Shown here piece after piece: positions 1 to 7,928 of a stretch of DNA of 64,000 nt. A program made the translations under genes and the position numbers. The notes below the pieces were generated by a model. The model saw nothing but the letters and a program-made list of their open reading frames with translations. It did not search any database and had not been told where the DNA came from. How positions within the stretch are numbered: the stretch's first letter is position 1; every line of letters begins with the position of its first letter. This stretch comes from Bradyrhizobium ivorense (lineage in GTDB: Bacteria > Pseudomonadota > Alphaproteobacteria > Rhizobiales > Xanthobacteraceae): contig NZ_CAADFC020000033.1 of assembly GCF_900696085.1 (NCBI RefSeq), forward strand, positions 1 to 64,000. The letters are read 5' to 3'.

Positions 1-1
1 C

Positions 2-625
2 TCAGATCGGGCACAACTGGCCAATATGGCCAAGCAGGCGAAGGCTGTTCTAAAGACCGAGACGCTGGAAGCTGTGGCCGACCGTGGCTACTTCAACAGC
101 CCAGAAATCCTCGCGTGTCACGAAGCAGGCATCACGGTAACCCTGCCCAAACCGCTGACATCAGGTGCCAAGGCAGATGGGCGCTTCGGTAAGCAGGACT
201 TTGCCTATTTGCCAGAGGAGGACGCCTATCGATGCCCGGCTGGGGAGCGATTGCCGTATCGCTATACGAGTGAAGAAGACGGCAAGATGCTGCGGCGCTA
301 CTGGACCACAGCCTGTCAAAATTGTGCGCTCAAATCGCAATGCACAACCGGGCCGGAGCGGCGAATTGCGCGGTGGGAGCATGAGCATCTGCTCGAGGCC
401 GTGCAGCAGCGCCTTGATGCAAACCCAGAAGCGATGCGCCAGCGTCGCGAGACAGTCGAGCATCCGTTCGGCACGATGAAGGCCCGCATGGGAGCGACGC
501 ACTTCCTGACCAAAACGCTTCCAAAAGTAGCTACCGAGATGGCTCTCTCGGTTCTGGCCTATAATCTGACACGGGTCATGAACATCGTCGGGGTCAAGCC
601 GCTTATCGTCGCGATCGTGGCCTGA
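2..625 (+). CDS. IS1182-family transposase, C-terminal part (5' end outside window)
   Basis: The reading frame is already open at the left edge, so only the last ~207 residues are present and the true start lies outside. The segment ADRGYFNSPEI carries the Asp and flanking residues typical of the second catalytic region of IS1182-type DDE transposases. It is followed by a Cys-rich stretch (CPAG...CQNCALKSQC) and by VEHPFGTMKARMG, which holds the third acidic residue. The protein would cut and join DNA during transposition of its element. About 40 bp after the stop a short dyad (ggccg at 666-670, cggcc at 679-683) may belong to the element end, but no terminal inverted repeat can be paired without the left side. 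Family assignment is from motif memory. Whether the full gene is intact cannot be seen. Confidence 0.85.
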   Translation, partial: SDRAQLANMAKQAKAVLKTETLEAVADRGYFNSPEILACHEAGITVTLPKPLTSGAKADGRFGKQDFAYLPEEDAYRCPAGERLPYRYTSEEDGKMLRRYWTTACQNCALKSQCTTGPERRIARWEHEHLLEAVQQRLDANPEAMRQRRETVEHPFGTMKARMGATHFLTKTLPKVATEMALSVLAYNLTRVMNIVGVKPLIVAIVA

Positions 626-757
626 GATTCGCCAGGCTCTGGCTGCCAGGCCGGACATCCCTAAGGGCCGTTTTTACACGGCCAAGACCCAAAAGAGACA
701 TTTGGGGCGTCTGCCGCTTAAACCAATACGACCGACGCGCAAGCGCGCCGAATGTTC

Positions 758-1230
758 CTACAAACGTCTTAGGTCGACGATTTCGCATCTGGTCGCCCGC
801 GCAAGGAGGACCGTGTTGATGCATTGCAATACTATTTCGCGTTTTTGATTGCGCAGGTAGATCTGGTTGCTGACAATACCCCTATCGGAGTTCGATTTCG
901 ACTCGCGCTTCTCTAAAACGGTGACTTCAAGATAAAGCCCATCTCCCGGACGCACAGCGGTCGGCAACCTGAGTTAATCCAGCCGAGTGCCGCAAGAATA
1001 CGGAGCGAAGGTTCCGTCTTGGTCAACAATAAAATAAGTATCGAGAATGTGTGGGCACTCGATGCTGTTAGTCCCCCGAAAACTGAACGCGCAGCAGCTT
1101 GCTCATCGATATGGAAGGGTTGCGGATTGTACTTCGTGGCGAATTCAACGATTTCGTCCTTCGAGACGAAGTAAGGGCCAGCCGTACGTCTGTTGCCAAC
1201 TTCAATCTCTTCAAAAAACAAGCTGGTCAT
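758..1230 (-). pseudogene. MaoC-like (R)-specific enoyl-CoA hydratase/dehydratase, frameshifted
   Basis: Two leftward reading frames together make one hotdog-fold MaoC-type dehydratase. The first (start ATG at 1230, preceded by GAAGGG) begins MTSLFFEEIEVGNRRTAGPY and contains the hydratase-like stretch YNPQPFHIDEQAA and the GGLTASSAHT segment, ending its family-like part at AALGW. The second continues LRLPTAVRPGDGLYLEV through to LLARA. The switch is at about 970-985, where a single missing base would restore a GWDELRLPTAV-like junction. In the first frame translation continues about 23 residues before a stop. The gene therefore cannot make a normal ~150-residue protein unless the frameshift is a sequencing error. 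It lies beside a transposase fragment, which fits a decaying accessory region. MaoC proteins hydrate enoyl-CoA or related thioesters; the original substrate is unknown. Confidence 0.75.
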
Positions 1231-1531
1231 CGCCGCACCCTTCAAACGGATCAAGCTGAGCTGCCTGTGACGTAACTAACTATAGTTTTCCTGCCGCTCA
1301 ATGTCAGTGTGTCGGCTTCTGGCCCGTGTCGACATTCTTGCCGCTAGCCCGTCGGTTATCGGCCTGCTAGTTTTTCAGGATTGTTCAGCAAGCGCAGCCC
1401 GCATGAGCGAAGCGATATGCGGGGTCACGAACTCCCGCATATCGCTTTGCTCATGCGGTCCACTGGCTACCGATGTCCGCTTGCAACCCGAAACGGACAT
1501 GTGGAAGCGGCTGGCCGCGCTCGCCCTTGGT
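1231..1531. other. Intergenic region with palindromic repeat
   Basis: No convincing gene was found. Besides the family A palindrome it holds a short inverted repeat, atgtccg (1473-1479) and cggacat (1494-1500). I recall similar atgtccgc/gcggacat modules as common noncoding repeats in Bradyrhizobium genomes. Short open frames here overlap the palindrome and have no ribosome-binding site or recognisable domain. Confidence 0.5.
1399..1458. repeat. Palindromic intergenic repeat, family A copy 1
   Basis: Two 25-base arms (1399-1423 and 1434-1458) are reverse complements with one mismatch, separated by 10 bases. The arms read ccgcatgagcgaagcgatat and onward. A second copy with the same arms lies at 5611-5670, and the flanking gcaagcg[c/t]agc is also shared. 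The copy lies about 75 bases beyond the 3' end of the SnoaL-like gene, so transcription of that gene would run into this hairpin. This looks like a REP/RPE-type mobile palindrome or transcription-end hairpin. Confidence 0.8.
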
Positions 1532-1936
1532 TCACTTGGGCGGTGGCGGCAACGCTCCGATCTGGTGAAGAAGCGCAAACCTGTCGGGCACTCCCCAATG
1601 CTCCACGAGTTTTCCGCCAGCGAAACGACAGATGTCCATGACGTCGATTGTCACCGATTTTCCTGAGCGTGGATCGAGGCCTGTTGCCGTGCAGCGCGCC
1701 CAAACGGTATCCTCGGTTTCTACTGAAGCACTCAGTGTGAGCTTCAGGTCGTTGATGCTCTTGCGAGCATTCTCGATCTGGGATTTCAGAATCTCTGGAC
1801 CGGGAAGATCGCTGTTCGTCAGATATTGGTGCTCTAGCAGTCGCTCCGCGCAAACTTCGTCTGCCACCGATAGATCACCACGCGAAAAACCACGCTCGAT
1901 AATTGACCTGAAAACTTCAAGGTTCGATTGCGACAA
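1532..1936 (-). CDS. SnoaL-like / ester cyclase family protein
   Basis: A small protein of ~134 residues of the NTF2-like SnoaL superfamily, which includes polyketide cyclases, ester cyclases and hydroxylases in a cone-shaped fold. Visible family features are the N-terminal helix SQSNLEVFRSIIERGFSRGDL, then DEVCAERLLEHQY, the central sheet WARCTATG, and the C-terminal DICRFAGGKLVEHWGVPDR, a very typical ending. A TTG start at 1936 is preferred because GGAGA lies about 7 bases upstream and the family normally begins at this helix. An in-frame upstream ATG at 2044 would add 36 residues without homology. It lies downstream of an ABC-type substrate-binding protein gene on the same strand and may be co-transcribed. 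The substrate is unknown. Confidence 0.7.
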   Translation of the reverse strand: MSQSNLEVFRSIIERGFSRGDLSVADEVCAERLLEHQYLTNSDLPGPEILKSQIENARKSINDLKLTLSASVETEDTVWARCTATGLDPRSGKSVTIDVMDICRFAGGKLVEHWGVPDRFALLHQIGALPPPPK

Positions 1937-2106
1937 GACGTTGTCTCCAAATGATTGAATTATTGTCGGCAATCGTAGCACAGTTCCGCGACTTTCCGAG
2001 TCGGCTGCTGGCCCGTAGCCGAAACTTCGCTCGGCGTTTGCCACGTCGGCTAATTCGGGTCGAGCAGGACGTCGCCCGGTCGTCCCTTCGCGCGCTTATG
2101 ATCCAC

Positions 2107-3099
2107 CTACTCAAGGACGCGGTCTGCTCGCTGCAAGATGCTGGCGGGTACCGTGATTCCAACAGCTCTTGCTGCCCGCTGATTTACTATCAACGTTCGC
2201 TTTGTCATGATTTCAATTGGCAGCTCGGCGGGCTTTGCCCCCTTCAGAACTTTATCCGCAATGATTGACATTCTGGGAAATGTGTCGATCACGCTGGTAC
2301 CATAGGCGAACAGCCCGCCCGCGGCTCCCTGGCTACCGGGAAATACGGTCAGCAACCTTCTCTCAGCGGCCATCTCCGCGATGCGCTTTGCATGCGGGAA
2401 AACAAGCGGCGCTTCGACGATCACGATCGCCTGCACATCGTGCTTCATGATCTCCGCAAAGGCCTCATCCAATTTTGCTTCGACAGTCGGGCCCCTGACC
2501 CTCACGACGAAGGGCTCGAACCCAACGGCAATTGCTGCTGCGCGATTTTCCCTCTCGATCGGGACGAACCCACTCGCATCGGCTCCGGGCAGTGTGTCGT
2601 CGCTCAGAATCGCTACCCGCGAGATGCTCGGCAATACCTCCTTGAGGAGTTCGAACTGCTTCGCGGCTTGCTGCGTGTCGAGGCTGGTAATTCCCGTGGC
2701 ATTGCCGCCCGGACGAATCAAATCACGAGCAAGGCCAAGCGCGATCGGATCAGTAACAATAGTAAACACGATTGGGGTCTTGCTGGTTGCCTTTTGCGCA
2801 GCAGCGGTTGCCACCCCGCCGTAGGTCATGATCAGGTCGAGTTCAAGGCGAGCAAGCTCGTCGGCAAAACCGGGATGACGGTCCAACTGCCCCTCAGCCC
2901 ATCTCGCCTCGAAAGCAATGTCGCGACCTTCGACATATCCCAGATTTGCAAAATCTTTGCGGAGTTGATCAAAGATGACGGCAGCAGTCGCATTCGACAT
3001 GATTCCAACCCGGAACTGCCGGTTCGGTTGCTGCGCGCTTGCATCTCCGCATGCGACCAAAACAAAGATTGACGCGATTATCCTCCAGCGCAATTTCAT
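2107..3099 (-). CDS. ABC transporter substrate-binding protein (ABC_sub_bind family)
   Basis: About 330 residues, exported. The N-terminus MKLRWRIIASIFVLVACGDASAQ is a signal peptide, possibly of lipoprotein type because of the Cys at residue 17, though the lipobox is poor. The mature part RVGIMSNATAAVIFDQLRKDF and GYVEGRDIAFEARWAEGQ, then RPGGNATGIT and the C-terminal LPIEIMTKRTLIVNQRAARA, are hallmarks of the COG2984-type periplasmic binding family common in Bradyrhizobium. An ATG at 3099 is chosen because AGGGA lies 8 bases upstream. No permease or ATPase gene is adjacent, which is usual for these scattered binding proteins, so the ligand cannot be inferred. Confidence 0.85.
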   Translation of the reverse strand: MKLRWRIIASIFVLVACGDASAQQPNRQFRVGIMSNATAAVIFDQLRKDFANLGYVEGRDIAFEARWAEGQLDRHPGFADELARLELDLIMTYGGVATAAAQKATSKTPIVFTIVTDPIALGLARDLIRPGGNATGITSLDTQQAAKQFELLKEVLPSISRVAILSDDTLPGADASGFVPIERENRAAAIAVGFEPFVVRVRGPTVEAKLDEAFAEIMKHDVQAIVIVEAPLVFPHAKRIAEMAAERRLLTVFPGSQGAAGGLFAYGTSVIDTFPRMSIIADKVLKGAKPAELPIEIMTKRTLIVNQRAARAVGITVPASILQRADRVLE

Positions 3100-3404
3100 G
3101 AATGCATCCCTGGCTGATATTCCCTCCACCACCATAGGAATATCGGCCCCCGAGAGCAACTCCATCGGATGAATCTGACCTTCCGTTCTGGCTCCTAGCT
3201 AGTTGAAAGTCCACTTAGCCATCGTAAGGTCGGCTCATTGGCGAAGAGCGGACGGTGTTCGGCTCGGCCATCAAGGGCAGCTTTTGACCCGGATGGGACA
3301 TCGGCCAGCATTGCGGCGGCGAAGCCGCAGACAGCGCTGCCCCATGGAATGCTCTTCATTTTAGCTTCGATTGAGCAGTCGTTGACCTGCTGAAGCCGTA
3401 GCAA

Positions 3405-4580
3405 TCAAACGACCAGCGCCGCGTCGTGCTGGTAGAGCCAGCCGATATTGGCGAGCGACCGGTCGCCGCTGTGGGCCATCAGTTCGTCGCGCTTTTGCTG
3501 TTCCGGCCCGTCGGGCAAATGAAAGCGCGTGCGATTGGCGGCGCTCGTCTCCTGCAGCCGAGTGGCGCGCGGCTTGCGTACCGTCTCGTAACGCCGAAGC
3601 GCGCCCGGCACGTCATCAGGCATCGCATTCAGAAGCGACGCCAATGCCGCGCCGTCCTCGATCGATTGCGCGGCGCCCTGCGCCATCATTGGCAGCATGG
3701 GGTGGCAAGCGTCGCCCAGCAGGGTGACGCGACCTTCCGTCCACCGCGGCAGCTCGGCGCGATCGTGCAGAGCCCAAATGAAGGTTTCGGGGAATGCTTC
3801 GATGAGGCCGCGTACGATCGGATGCCAGCCCTCGTAGCGCTGAAGCAATTCAGCGACGTCGCCGCGGTCGGTCCAAAACTCGGCGGTCCAGTTGCCGTGT
3901 TCGACAACGCAGACCACGTTCATCAACCGGCCGGCGGAAACCCAGTAATGGACGCAGTGACCGCCGGGCCCCATCCAATTGTGCGTGGCGACCTCGATGT
4001 CGAGATGAGCGATGCGTCCAGCCGGCACCAGCCCGCGCCACGCCACGCAGCCGGTGAAGCGCGGCTTTTCGGGCCCAAAGATGACGTTGCGTACGCGACT
4101 ATGAATACCGTCGGCGCCGATCAGTAGATCAGCTTCGGCAGACGTACCGTTGTCGAAGCGCGCCGTCACCCTGTCGCCGCGCTGCGCCAGGCTGAGCAGC
4201 CTGTGGCCGACATGCAATCGCGTCGGTGGCAGGGCGTCGGCCAGCAGGTTAGCCAGGTCAGCGCGGTGAAAGTGATAGTATGACGCGCCGAATTGTGCCT
4301 CGACCTCGGGACCGAGCGGCGCCCGCTGCAGGGTTCGGCCATCGTCCCAGCGCCGCTGATGCACCGCGAGGGGGCGCACGCCGACGGCGTCCATTGCTGG
4401 ATTTAGCCCGAGGCGAGCCAACAGCCTGGAAGCGTTGGGGCTGATCTGGATTCCAGCGCCGATCTCGGCGATGCGCGGCGCCTGCTCATAGACATGGACA
4501 TCTAGCCCGACCTTCAGAAGCTGCAGCGCGGCGGAGAGTCCGCCGATGCCGCCACCGATCACCGCGACCTCGAGGCTCAT
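3405..4580 (-). CDS. FAD-dependent aromatic monooxygenase (salicylate/6-hydroxynicotinate hydroxylase type)
   Basis: A 391-residue class A flavoprotein monooxygenase. It has the dinucleotide-binding GGGIGG (residues 9-14), the acidic end of the second strand (YEQAP, 31-35), the DG motif (GADGIHSRVR, around 157) and the GD motif (LLGDACHPMLPMMAQGAAQ, around 290). Such enzymes use NAD(P)H and O2 to hydroxylate phenolic or heteroaromatic acids. Sequence style is closest to salicylate 1-monooxygenase, 3-hydroxybenzoate 6-hydroxylase and NicC; I cannot separate these by eye. The start ATG at 4580 is preceded by GGAAG. It is divergent from the isochorismatase-fold gene at 4969. If it forms gentisate, its product could feed the dioxygenase at 10978; that link is inference. 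Confidence 0.85.
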   Translation of the reverse strand: MSLEVAVIGGGIGGLSAALQLLKVGLDVHVYEQAPRIAEIGAGIQISPNASRLLARLGLNPAMDAVGVRPLAVHQRRWDDGRTLQRAPLGPEVEAQFGASYYHFHRADLANLLADALPPTRLHVGHRLLSLAQRGDRVTARFDNGTSAEADLLIGADGIHSRVRNVIFGPEKPRFTGCVAWRGLVPAGRIAHLDIEVATHNWMGPGGHCVHYWVSAGRLMNVVCVVEHGNWTAEFWTDRGDVAELLQRYEGWHPIVRGLIEAFPETFIWALHDRAELPRWTEGRVTLLGDACHPMLPMMAQGAAQSIEDGAALASLLNAMPDDVPGALRRYETVRKPRATRLQETSAANRTRFHLPDGPEQQKRDELMAHSGDRSLANIGWLYQHDAALVV

Positions 4581-4968
4581 GCAGGCTTCCGGTCTACCTG
4601 TTAGGTCGTTGAGGTTGGTCGAGCGTACCTCGAAAGCGCAGAAGCGTCTACTTCGGCTCTTGGCCCACTTCGGCTCTTGGCCCATCGCGACATATTGCAG
4701 CGGCGCGCAATCTGGGTCGCCATCGGCAGCGTAGCGGACATTGGATGGCAGCCCCGGGCTGGGCTGTTCAGTCGCGAATGACCCACCGCTGACATCGCTT
4801 AATCGGTGGAAGCGGTGCACGGCGCAGGCTAGACTCAATTCTGAGCCCAGTTACATTGTTGGATTGATCAATGTCGAATGCCGCAGAGCCATTCCTGGCG
4901 GGTGCTGGGTGGGCCGGGCTTCCGCGATGATCGGCAGGCTGGCGCCAATTGAAACATGAGGAACTACT
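4581..4968. other. Divergent promoter region with 17-bp tandem repeat
   Basis: A 388-base gap between two divergently transcribed genes, so it should hold both promoters. The clearest structure is an exact 17-bp tandem duplication (see 4650-4683). No confident -35/-10 pair or operator was found. Several short open frames cross it but have no domain and no ribosome-binding site. Parts of it resemble the atgtccgc-type noncoding repeats that I recall from Bradyrhizobium. Confidence 0.5.
4650..4683. repeat. 17-bp exact tandem repeat (2 copies)
   Basis: acttcggctcttggccc occurs twice head to tail at 4650-4666 and 4667-4683. It lies 70-100 bases upstream of the FAD monooxygenase start codon, so it could be a duplicated regulator half-site or simply slippage. 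Confidence 0.9.
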
Positions 4969-5592
4969 ATGGCGGAGCACCTGGAAGCGGCAAAGACGGC
5001 TGTACTCGGACTGCACCTGCAGAAACACATGACGGACCCGGCATCTCCAGTCGCGGAACACACTGGTTTTGCTGAGATGGTGCAGAAGACAAACCTCTTC
5101 GACAAGATCAATCGCGTTCTGAGCGCGGCGCGCGAGAAAGGCATTTTCATTGCTTATGTCAAATTGGATTTATCGCCCGGCGATTTCCGCTACCCGCAGC
5201 GGGGCGAGTTCTGCCAGTTCGTTGCCGCTGAGCATGAGGCGGGCGAAGTCCTCCGCCCCGGCACCTGGGGATATGACCTTCACGACGCGTTGGTGTGCCA
5301 AGAAGGCGAACCTGTCATCCTGGGACGTCATATTAGTGCTTTTGCCGGCTCGGACCTCGATAATGCGCTTAAGAGCCGTGGAATAACCGATCTGGTTCTA
5401 ACCGGCGTCGCCACAAACTTTGTCGTCACCAATACGGCATGGTCGGCGATCGACCGAGGCTACAGCTGCCTCGTACTTGAAGATTGCTGCACCTCTGGCA
5501 GCGAAGAGATGCATCAGGATGCGATCGATCACCTTCGGCCAATCGCCGACATCTGGCAGTCCCACAGTTTCATCGACGCTTTGACGCGATAG
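4969..5592 (+). CDS. Isochorismatase-fold protein with non-canonical catalytic positions
   Basis: A 207-residue protein with the cysteine-hydrolase/isochorismatase fold. Landmarks are AVLGLHLQKHM near the N-terminus, VILGRHISAFAGSDLDNAL, ITDLVLTGVATNFVVTNTAW and LVLEDCCTSGSEE. In cysteine hydrolases of this fold the catalytic triad is Asp-Lys-Cys. Here the Asp position is His16, the Lys position is occupied by Gly119/Arg120, and the Cys position (GVATNxC) is Val152. Classical chemistry on carbamoyl compounds or nicotinamide is therefore unlikely; true isochorismatases (EntB, PhzD) also lack the Cys. The start at 4969 follows GAGGA by 8 bases. It is divergent from the FAD monooxygenase. I have a vague memory of a recurring subfamily with such substitutions, so this need not be a decayed gene. 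Confidence 0.8.
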   Translation: MAEHLEAAKTAVLGLHLQKHMTDPASPVAEHTGFAEMVQKTNLFDKINRVLSAAREKGIFIAYVKLDLSPGDFRYPQRGEFCQFVAAEHEAGEVLRPGTWGYDLHDALVCQEGEPVILGRHISAFAGSDLDNALKSRGITDLVLTGVATNFVVTNTAWSAIDRGYSCLVLEDCCTSGSEEMHQDAIDHLRPIADIWQSHSFIDALTR

Positions 5593-5610
5593 CGTTGAAG
5601 CAAGCGTAGC

Positions 5611-5670
5611 CCGCATGAGCGAAGCGATATGCGGGGTCGCGAACTCCCGCATATCGCTTTGCTGATGCGG
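5611..5670. repeat. Palindromic intergenic repeat, family A copy 2
   Basis: Second copy of the 25-base-arm palindrome seen at 1399-1458. The left arm 5611-5635 is identical to copy 1. The right arm 5646-5670 differs from a perfect complement at two positions. It lies exactly between the convergent stop codons at 5592 and 5691, where a bidirectional transcription terminator would be expected. Confidence 0.8.
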
Positions 5671-5690
5671 GGTACCCGCTGCATCGACGG

Positions 5691-6572
5691 TCACCAATCG
5701 TCGTAGAGCCATTCCCTCGGGATTCGAGGCGGCATTCTTGCGTAGGGCGGCGGAGACGTCCGCTCGGGCTTGCGGACGGTGGGAGTCGGGCGCGGCGGAG
5801 GCGCTAACGCCTTCGGCTCGGAGACCTTCGCGAGCGCCCGCTTCGTTTCTTCCTGGCTCGCCTTGAGTTCCTCGATGGCTTTGGCGCTCTCGCGGGCCAG
5901 TTGTTGCTGGTCCGCTTTGAGCTGTTCGATATTCCGCTGCACATTTGCGAGGTCGCGCGCGATCGTTTGCAGCAGTTGCGCCTGATCGGGACCGGCTGCG
6001 TTAGCTGCCGGCGCGGCGTCCTGCGGCGGGGCGGCCTGAGGCGGTGCAGTCTGAGGCGGTGCGGTCTGAGGCGCGGGCGTCGCCTGGGGCGGAGCGGCGT
6101 CCGCCGCGGCGACCTGAACGGCGGGTGGAGCGGGCTGCGCCGCAGGCGGCGGATCAGCAGGCGGCAATGACGGAGTTGAGACGAGTTGCGGCACCCAACG
6201 GGCCGCAACCAGCTTGGCGCCCTCACCATAGGACGACTGGTAAGCCAGGGCAGCGACAACGATACATGCAGCCAGCGACAAGCCGACGAGGGCTCGGAGC
6301 ACCGGCCTTCCGGGCGGAGATTGCGAGCCGGGTCCGGAAGAGGCGGGGCTCGGCCCGGAAGAAGCAGGGTCAGGCCCGATCGCAGGCGGACCAGGTGGCG
6401 CCGAAGGCGGCGACGCGGCTTCGCGCTCCATTCTGGCCAGCTGTTCACTCAAACGCGTGAGCTCTTGATCGGCGCGCGTGATCTGCTTGTGGGCTTCCGC
6501 CAGTCTTTCGTCGGCGCGCGCGGTCAGGCTGTCGTTCGATTCAACCGGGTTCGGAGTGGGTGTGGAGTTCAC
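5691..6572 (-). CDS. Pro/Ala-rich single-pass membrane protein with two coiled coils
   Basis: A 293-residue protein of unknown function starting at a GTG (6572) behind AAGGGAAA. Residues ~15-50 form a charged helix (DERLAEAHKQITRADQELT) likely to be coiled coil. A proline-rich stretch follows, then one membrane helix at about 92-112 (VLRALVGLSLAACIVVAALAY). The outer part has a Pro/Ala/Gln low-complexity tract with short repeats of the type QTAPPQ, a second coiled coil at ~195-250 (LANVQRNIEQLKADQQQLA), and a basic Pro-rich tail ending IPREWLYDDW. The pattern suggests a protein anchored in the inner membrane that spans periplasm or peptidoglycan. I recall similar hypothetical proteins in Bradyrhizobium, but no function. 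The skewed composition is intrinsic to the linkers. Confidence 0.75.
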   Translation of the reverse strand: MNSTPTPNPVESNDSLTARADERLAEAHKQITRADQELTRLSEQLARMEREAASPPSAPPGPPAIGPDPASSGPSPASSGPGSQSPPGRPVLRALVGLSLAACIVVAALAYQSSYGEGAKLVAARWVPQLVSTPSLPPADPPPAAQPAPPAVQVAAADAAPPQATPAPQTAPPQTAPPQAAPPQDAAPAANAAGPDQAQLLQTIARDLANVQRNIEQLKADQQQLARESAKAIEELKASQEETKRALAKVSEPKALAPPPRPTPTVRKPERTSPPPYARMPPRIPREWLYDDW

Positions 6573-6950
6573 TGGCGTTTCCCTTTCCGTCCAATGTCAC
6601 CCAAGAGTGCCTAGCCGGCCATCCGTTCGGGTCGGTCAGCCCCAGCACTCCCGTCAGTCTTGTCCAAAGAATGGCCAGATGATGATAGCGCGCTTGAAGT
6701 CTCTTGATAATGCAGTGGGATACTGGCCCGGGCCTGACCCAGTGCAATCGCATATGGGGGATTGGAGTGATGCAGGCATTGGCGGTGGGCTCCCTCTCCC
6801 GCTTGCGGGGGGAGGCGGGGTTGGGGGTGTCTCCGCATTGCGAATCCCACCGTGGACACACCCCCACCCGCCACGCATCTCACGATGCGCGTCGGCCTCC
6901 CCGCAAGCGGGAGAGGCGTAGTGAGCCCGGTGATGCGAACCAGCCGCACG
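6573..6950. other. Intergenic region carrying palindromic repeat family B
   Basis: This 378-base gap lies downstream of the 3-hydroxyacyl-CoA dehydrogenase gene and upstream of the membrane protein gene. Its right half is occupied by the palindromic element at about 6788-6922. The rest shows nothing I can support as a gene or site. Confidence 0.5.
6788..6922. repeat. Palindromic repeat family B, copy 1
   Basis: The outer parts ctccctctcccgcttgcggg and gcctccccgcaagcgggaga are largely reverse complementary. The interior pairs gggttgggggtgt with acacccccacccgcc. Related elements occur at about 10796-10936 and 62861-62987. These contain the same cctctcccc/cgggagagg ends and interior ggggtgag/cctcaccc-type boxes. 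Such elements are abundant between genes in Bradyrhizobiaceae and can form long hairpins in RNA. Confidence 0.75.
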
Positions 6951-7928
6951 TTACGCGACGGGGTCGCGCGCAAGCCCCATCGCCCGCAACGCCGCGGCAA
7001 AGGCGGCGAGGCGTTTTTCGCGGTAGGCGGCCTGGTCGACGCCGTCATAGTTCATAAAACCCTGCCCGGTCTTCATGCCGATGCGGCCTTCGCGCATGTT
7101 CGCTTCGATGATCTCCGGCGCGGCGTAGCGGCTGTCGCCGAGCGCGTCGACCAGGTAGCGGCTGGCGTGGTGCAGGATGTCGCCGCCGCCCCAATCGATG
7201 AATTCGAGCAGGCCGAGCACCGCAAAGCGGAAGCCGAAGCCGTAGATGACAGCCTTGTCGATATCTTCGGCCGACGCCACGCCCTCCTCGACCAGGCGCG
7301 CGGCCTCGTTCATCGCCAGCGACTGGATGCGCGGCACGATGAAGCCGGGCCGCGCCGCGCAGACCACCGGCACCTTGCCGATGCCCTCGAGCAGCGCCTT
7401 CATCCGCGCCGTCGTCTCTGAAACGGTGAGCTTGCCGGGCGATAGCTCGATCAGCGGCACCAGATAGGCCGGATTGAGCCAGTGCGCATTGAGGAAGCGG
7501 CCGGGATGTTCGATTGCACCGGCGAGATCGTCGACCAGGATCGTCGAGGTGGTCGAGGCGATGATCGGCCGCTCGCCGGCGAGCCGCGAGGCCTCGGCCA
7601 GCGCCGTCTGCTTCAGGCCGAGGATTTCGGGCATGCCTTCGAAGATGACGTCGCAGCGCGGCAGCGCCGCGGCCGCCTGCTGCCGCGGCACGATCGCGAT
7701 CCTCTCGGCAATGGTGGCGACGAGCTCCGGCGCCAGCAGATCGATGCGCGAGAGGATCTCCAGCGTCGAGCGGATCTCCGCCCTCGCCTCGGCCGCCAGC
7801 GCCTCGAACGCCGCCGCCTCCCGCTGCTTGAAGTCGATCACGACAACCTGGTGGCCGGCGAACGCGAACACGACAGCGATGCCGCGCCCCATGCGGCCGG
7901 CGCCGAGACATCCAATGACCGGTCGCAT
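6951..7928 (-). CDS. 3-hydroxyacyl-CoA dehydrogenase family protein (3-hydroxybutyryl-CoA dehydrogenase type)
   Basis: A 325-residue NAD-dependent enzyme. It has a Rossmann motif GAGRMG at residues 10-15, the substrate loop STTSTILV at ~125-132, the catalytic His in NAHWLNPAYLVPLIEL (His149, with a Glu at ~161), and the C-terminal all-helical domain with IGMKTGQGFMNYDG. It should oxidise or reduce the 3-hydroxy group of a short acyl-CoA or a related hydroxy acid. Its ATG shares a base with the TGA of the gene upstream (TGATG at 7930-7926), so the two are translationally coupled. It is the last gene of the leftward aromatic operon, which suggests it handles a side-chain or ring-cleavage product. 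The exact substrate is inferred only from this context. Confidence 0.85.
   Translation of the reverse strand: MRPVIGCLGAGRMGRGIAVVFAFAGHQVVVIDFKQREAAAFEALAAEARAEIRSTLEILSRIDLLAPELVATIAERIAIVPRQQAAAALPRCDVIFEGMPEILGLKQTALAEASRLAGERPIIASTTSTILVDDLAGAIEHPGRFLNAHWLNPAYLVPLIELSPGKLTVSETTARMKALLEGIGKVPVVCAARPGFIVPRIQSLAMNEAARLVEEGVASAEDIDKAVIYGFGFRFAVLGLLEFIDWGGGDILHHASRYLVDALGDSRYAAPEIIEANMREGRIGMKTGQGFMNYDGVDQAAYREKRLAAFAAALRAMGLARDPVA

Noticed and set aside
4601..4795. 64-residue minus-strand frame upstream of the FAD monooxygenase
   Set aside because: It includes the tandem repeat and recalls the repetitive pseudo-ORFs that I remember from Bradyrhizobium noncoding repeats; no ribosome-binding site.
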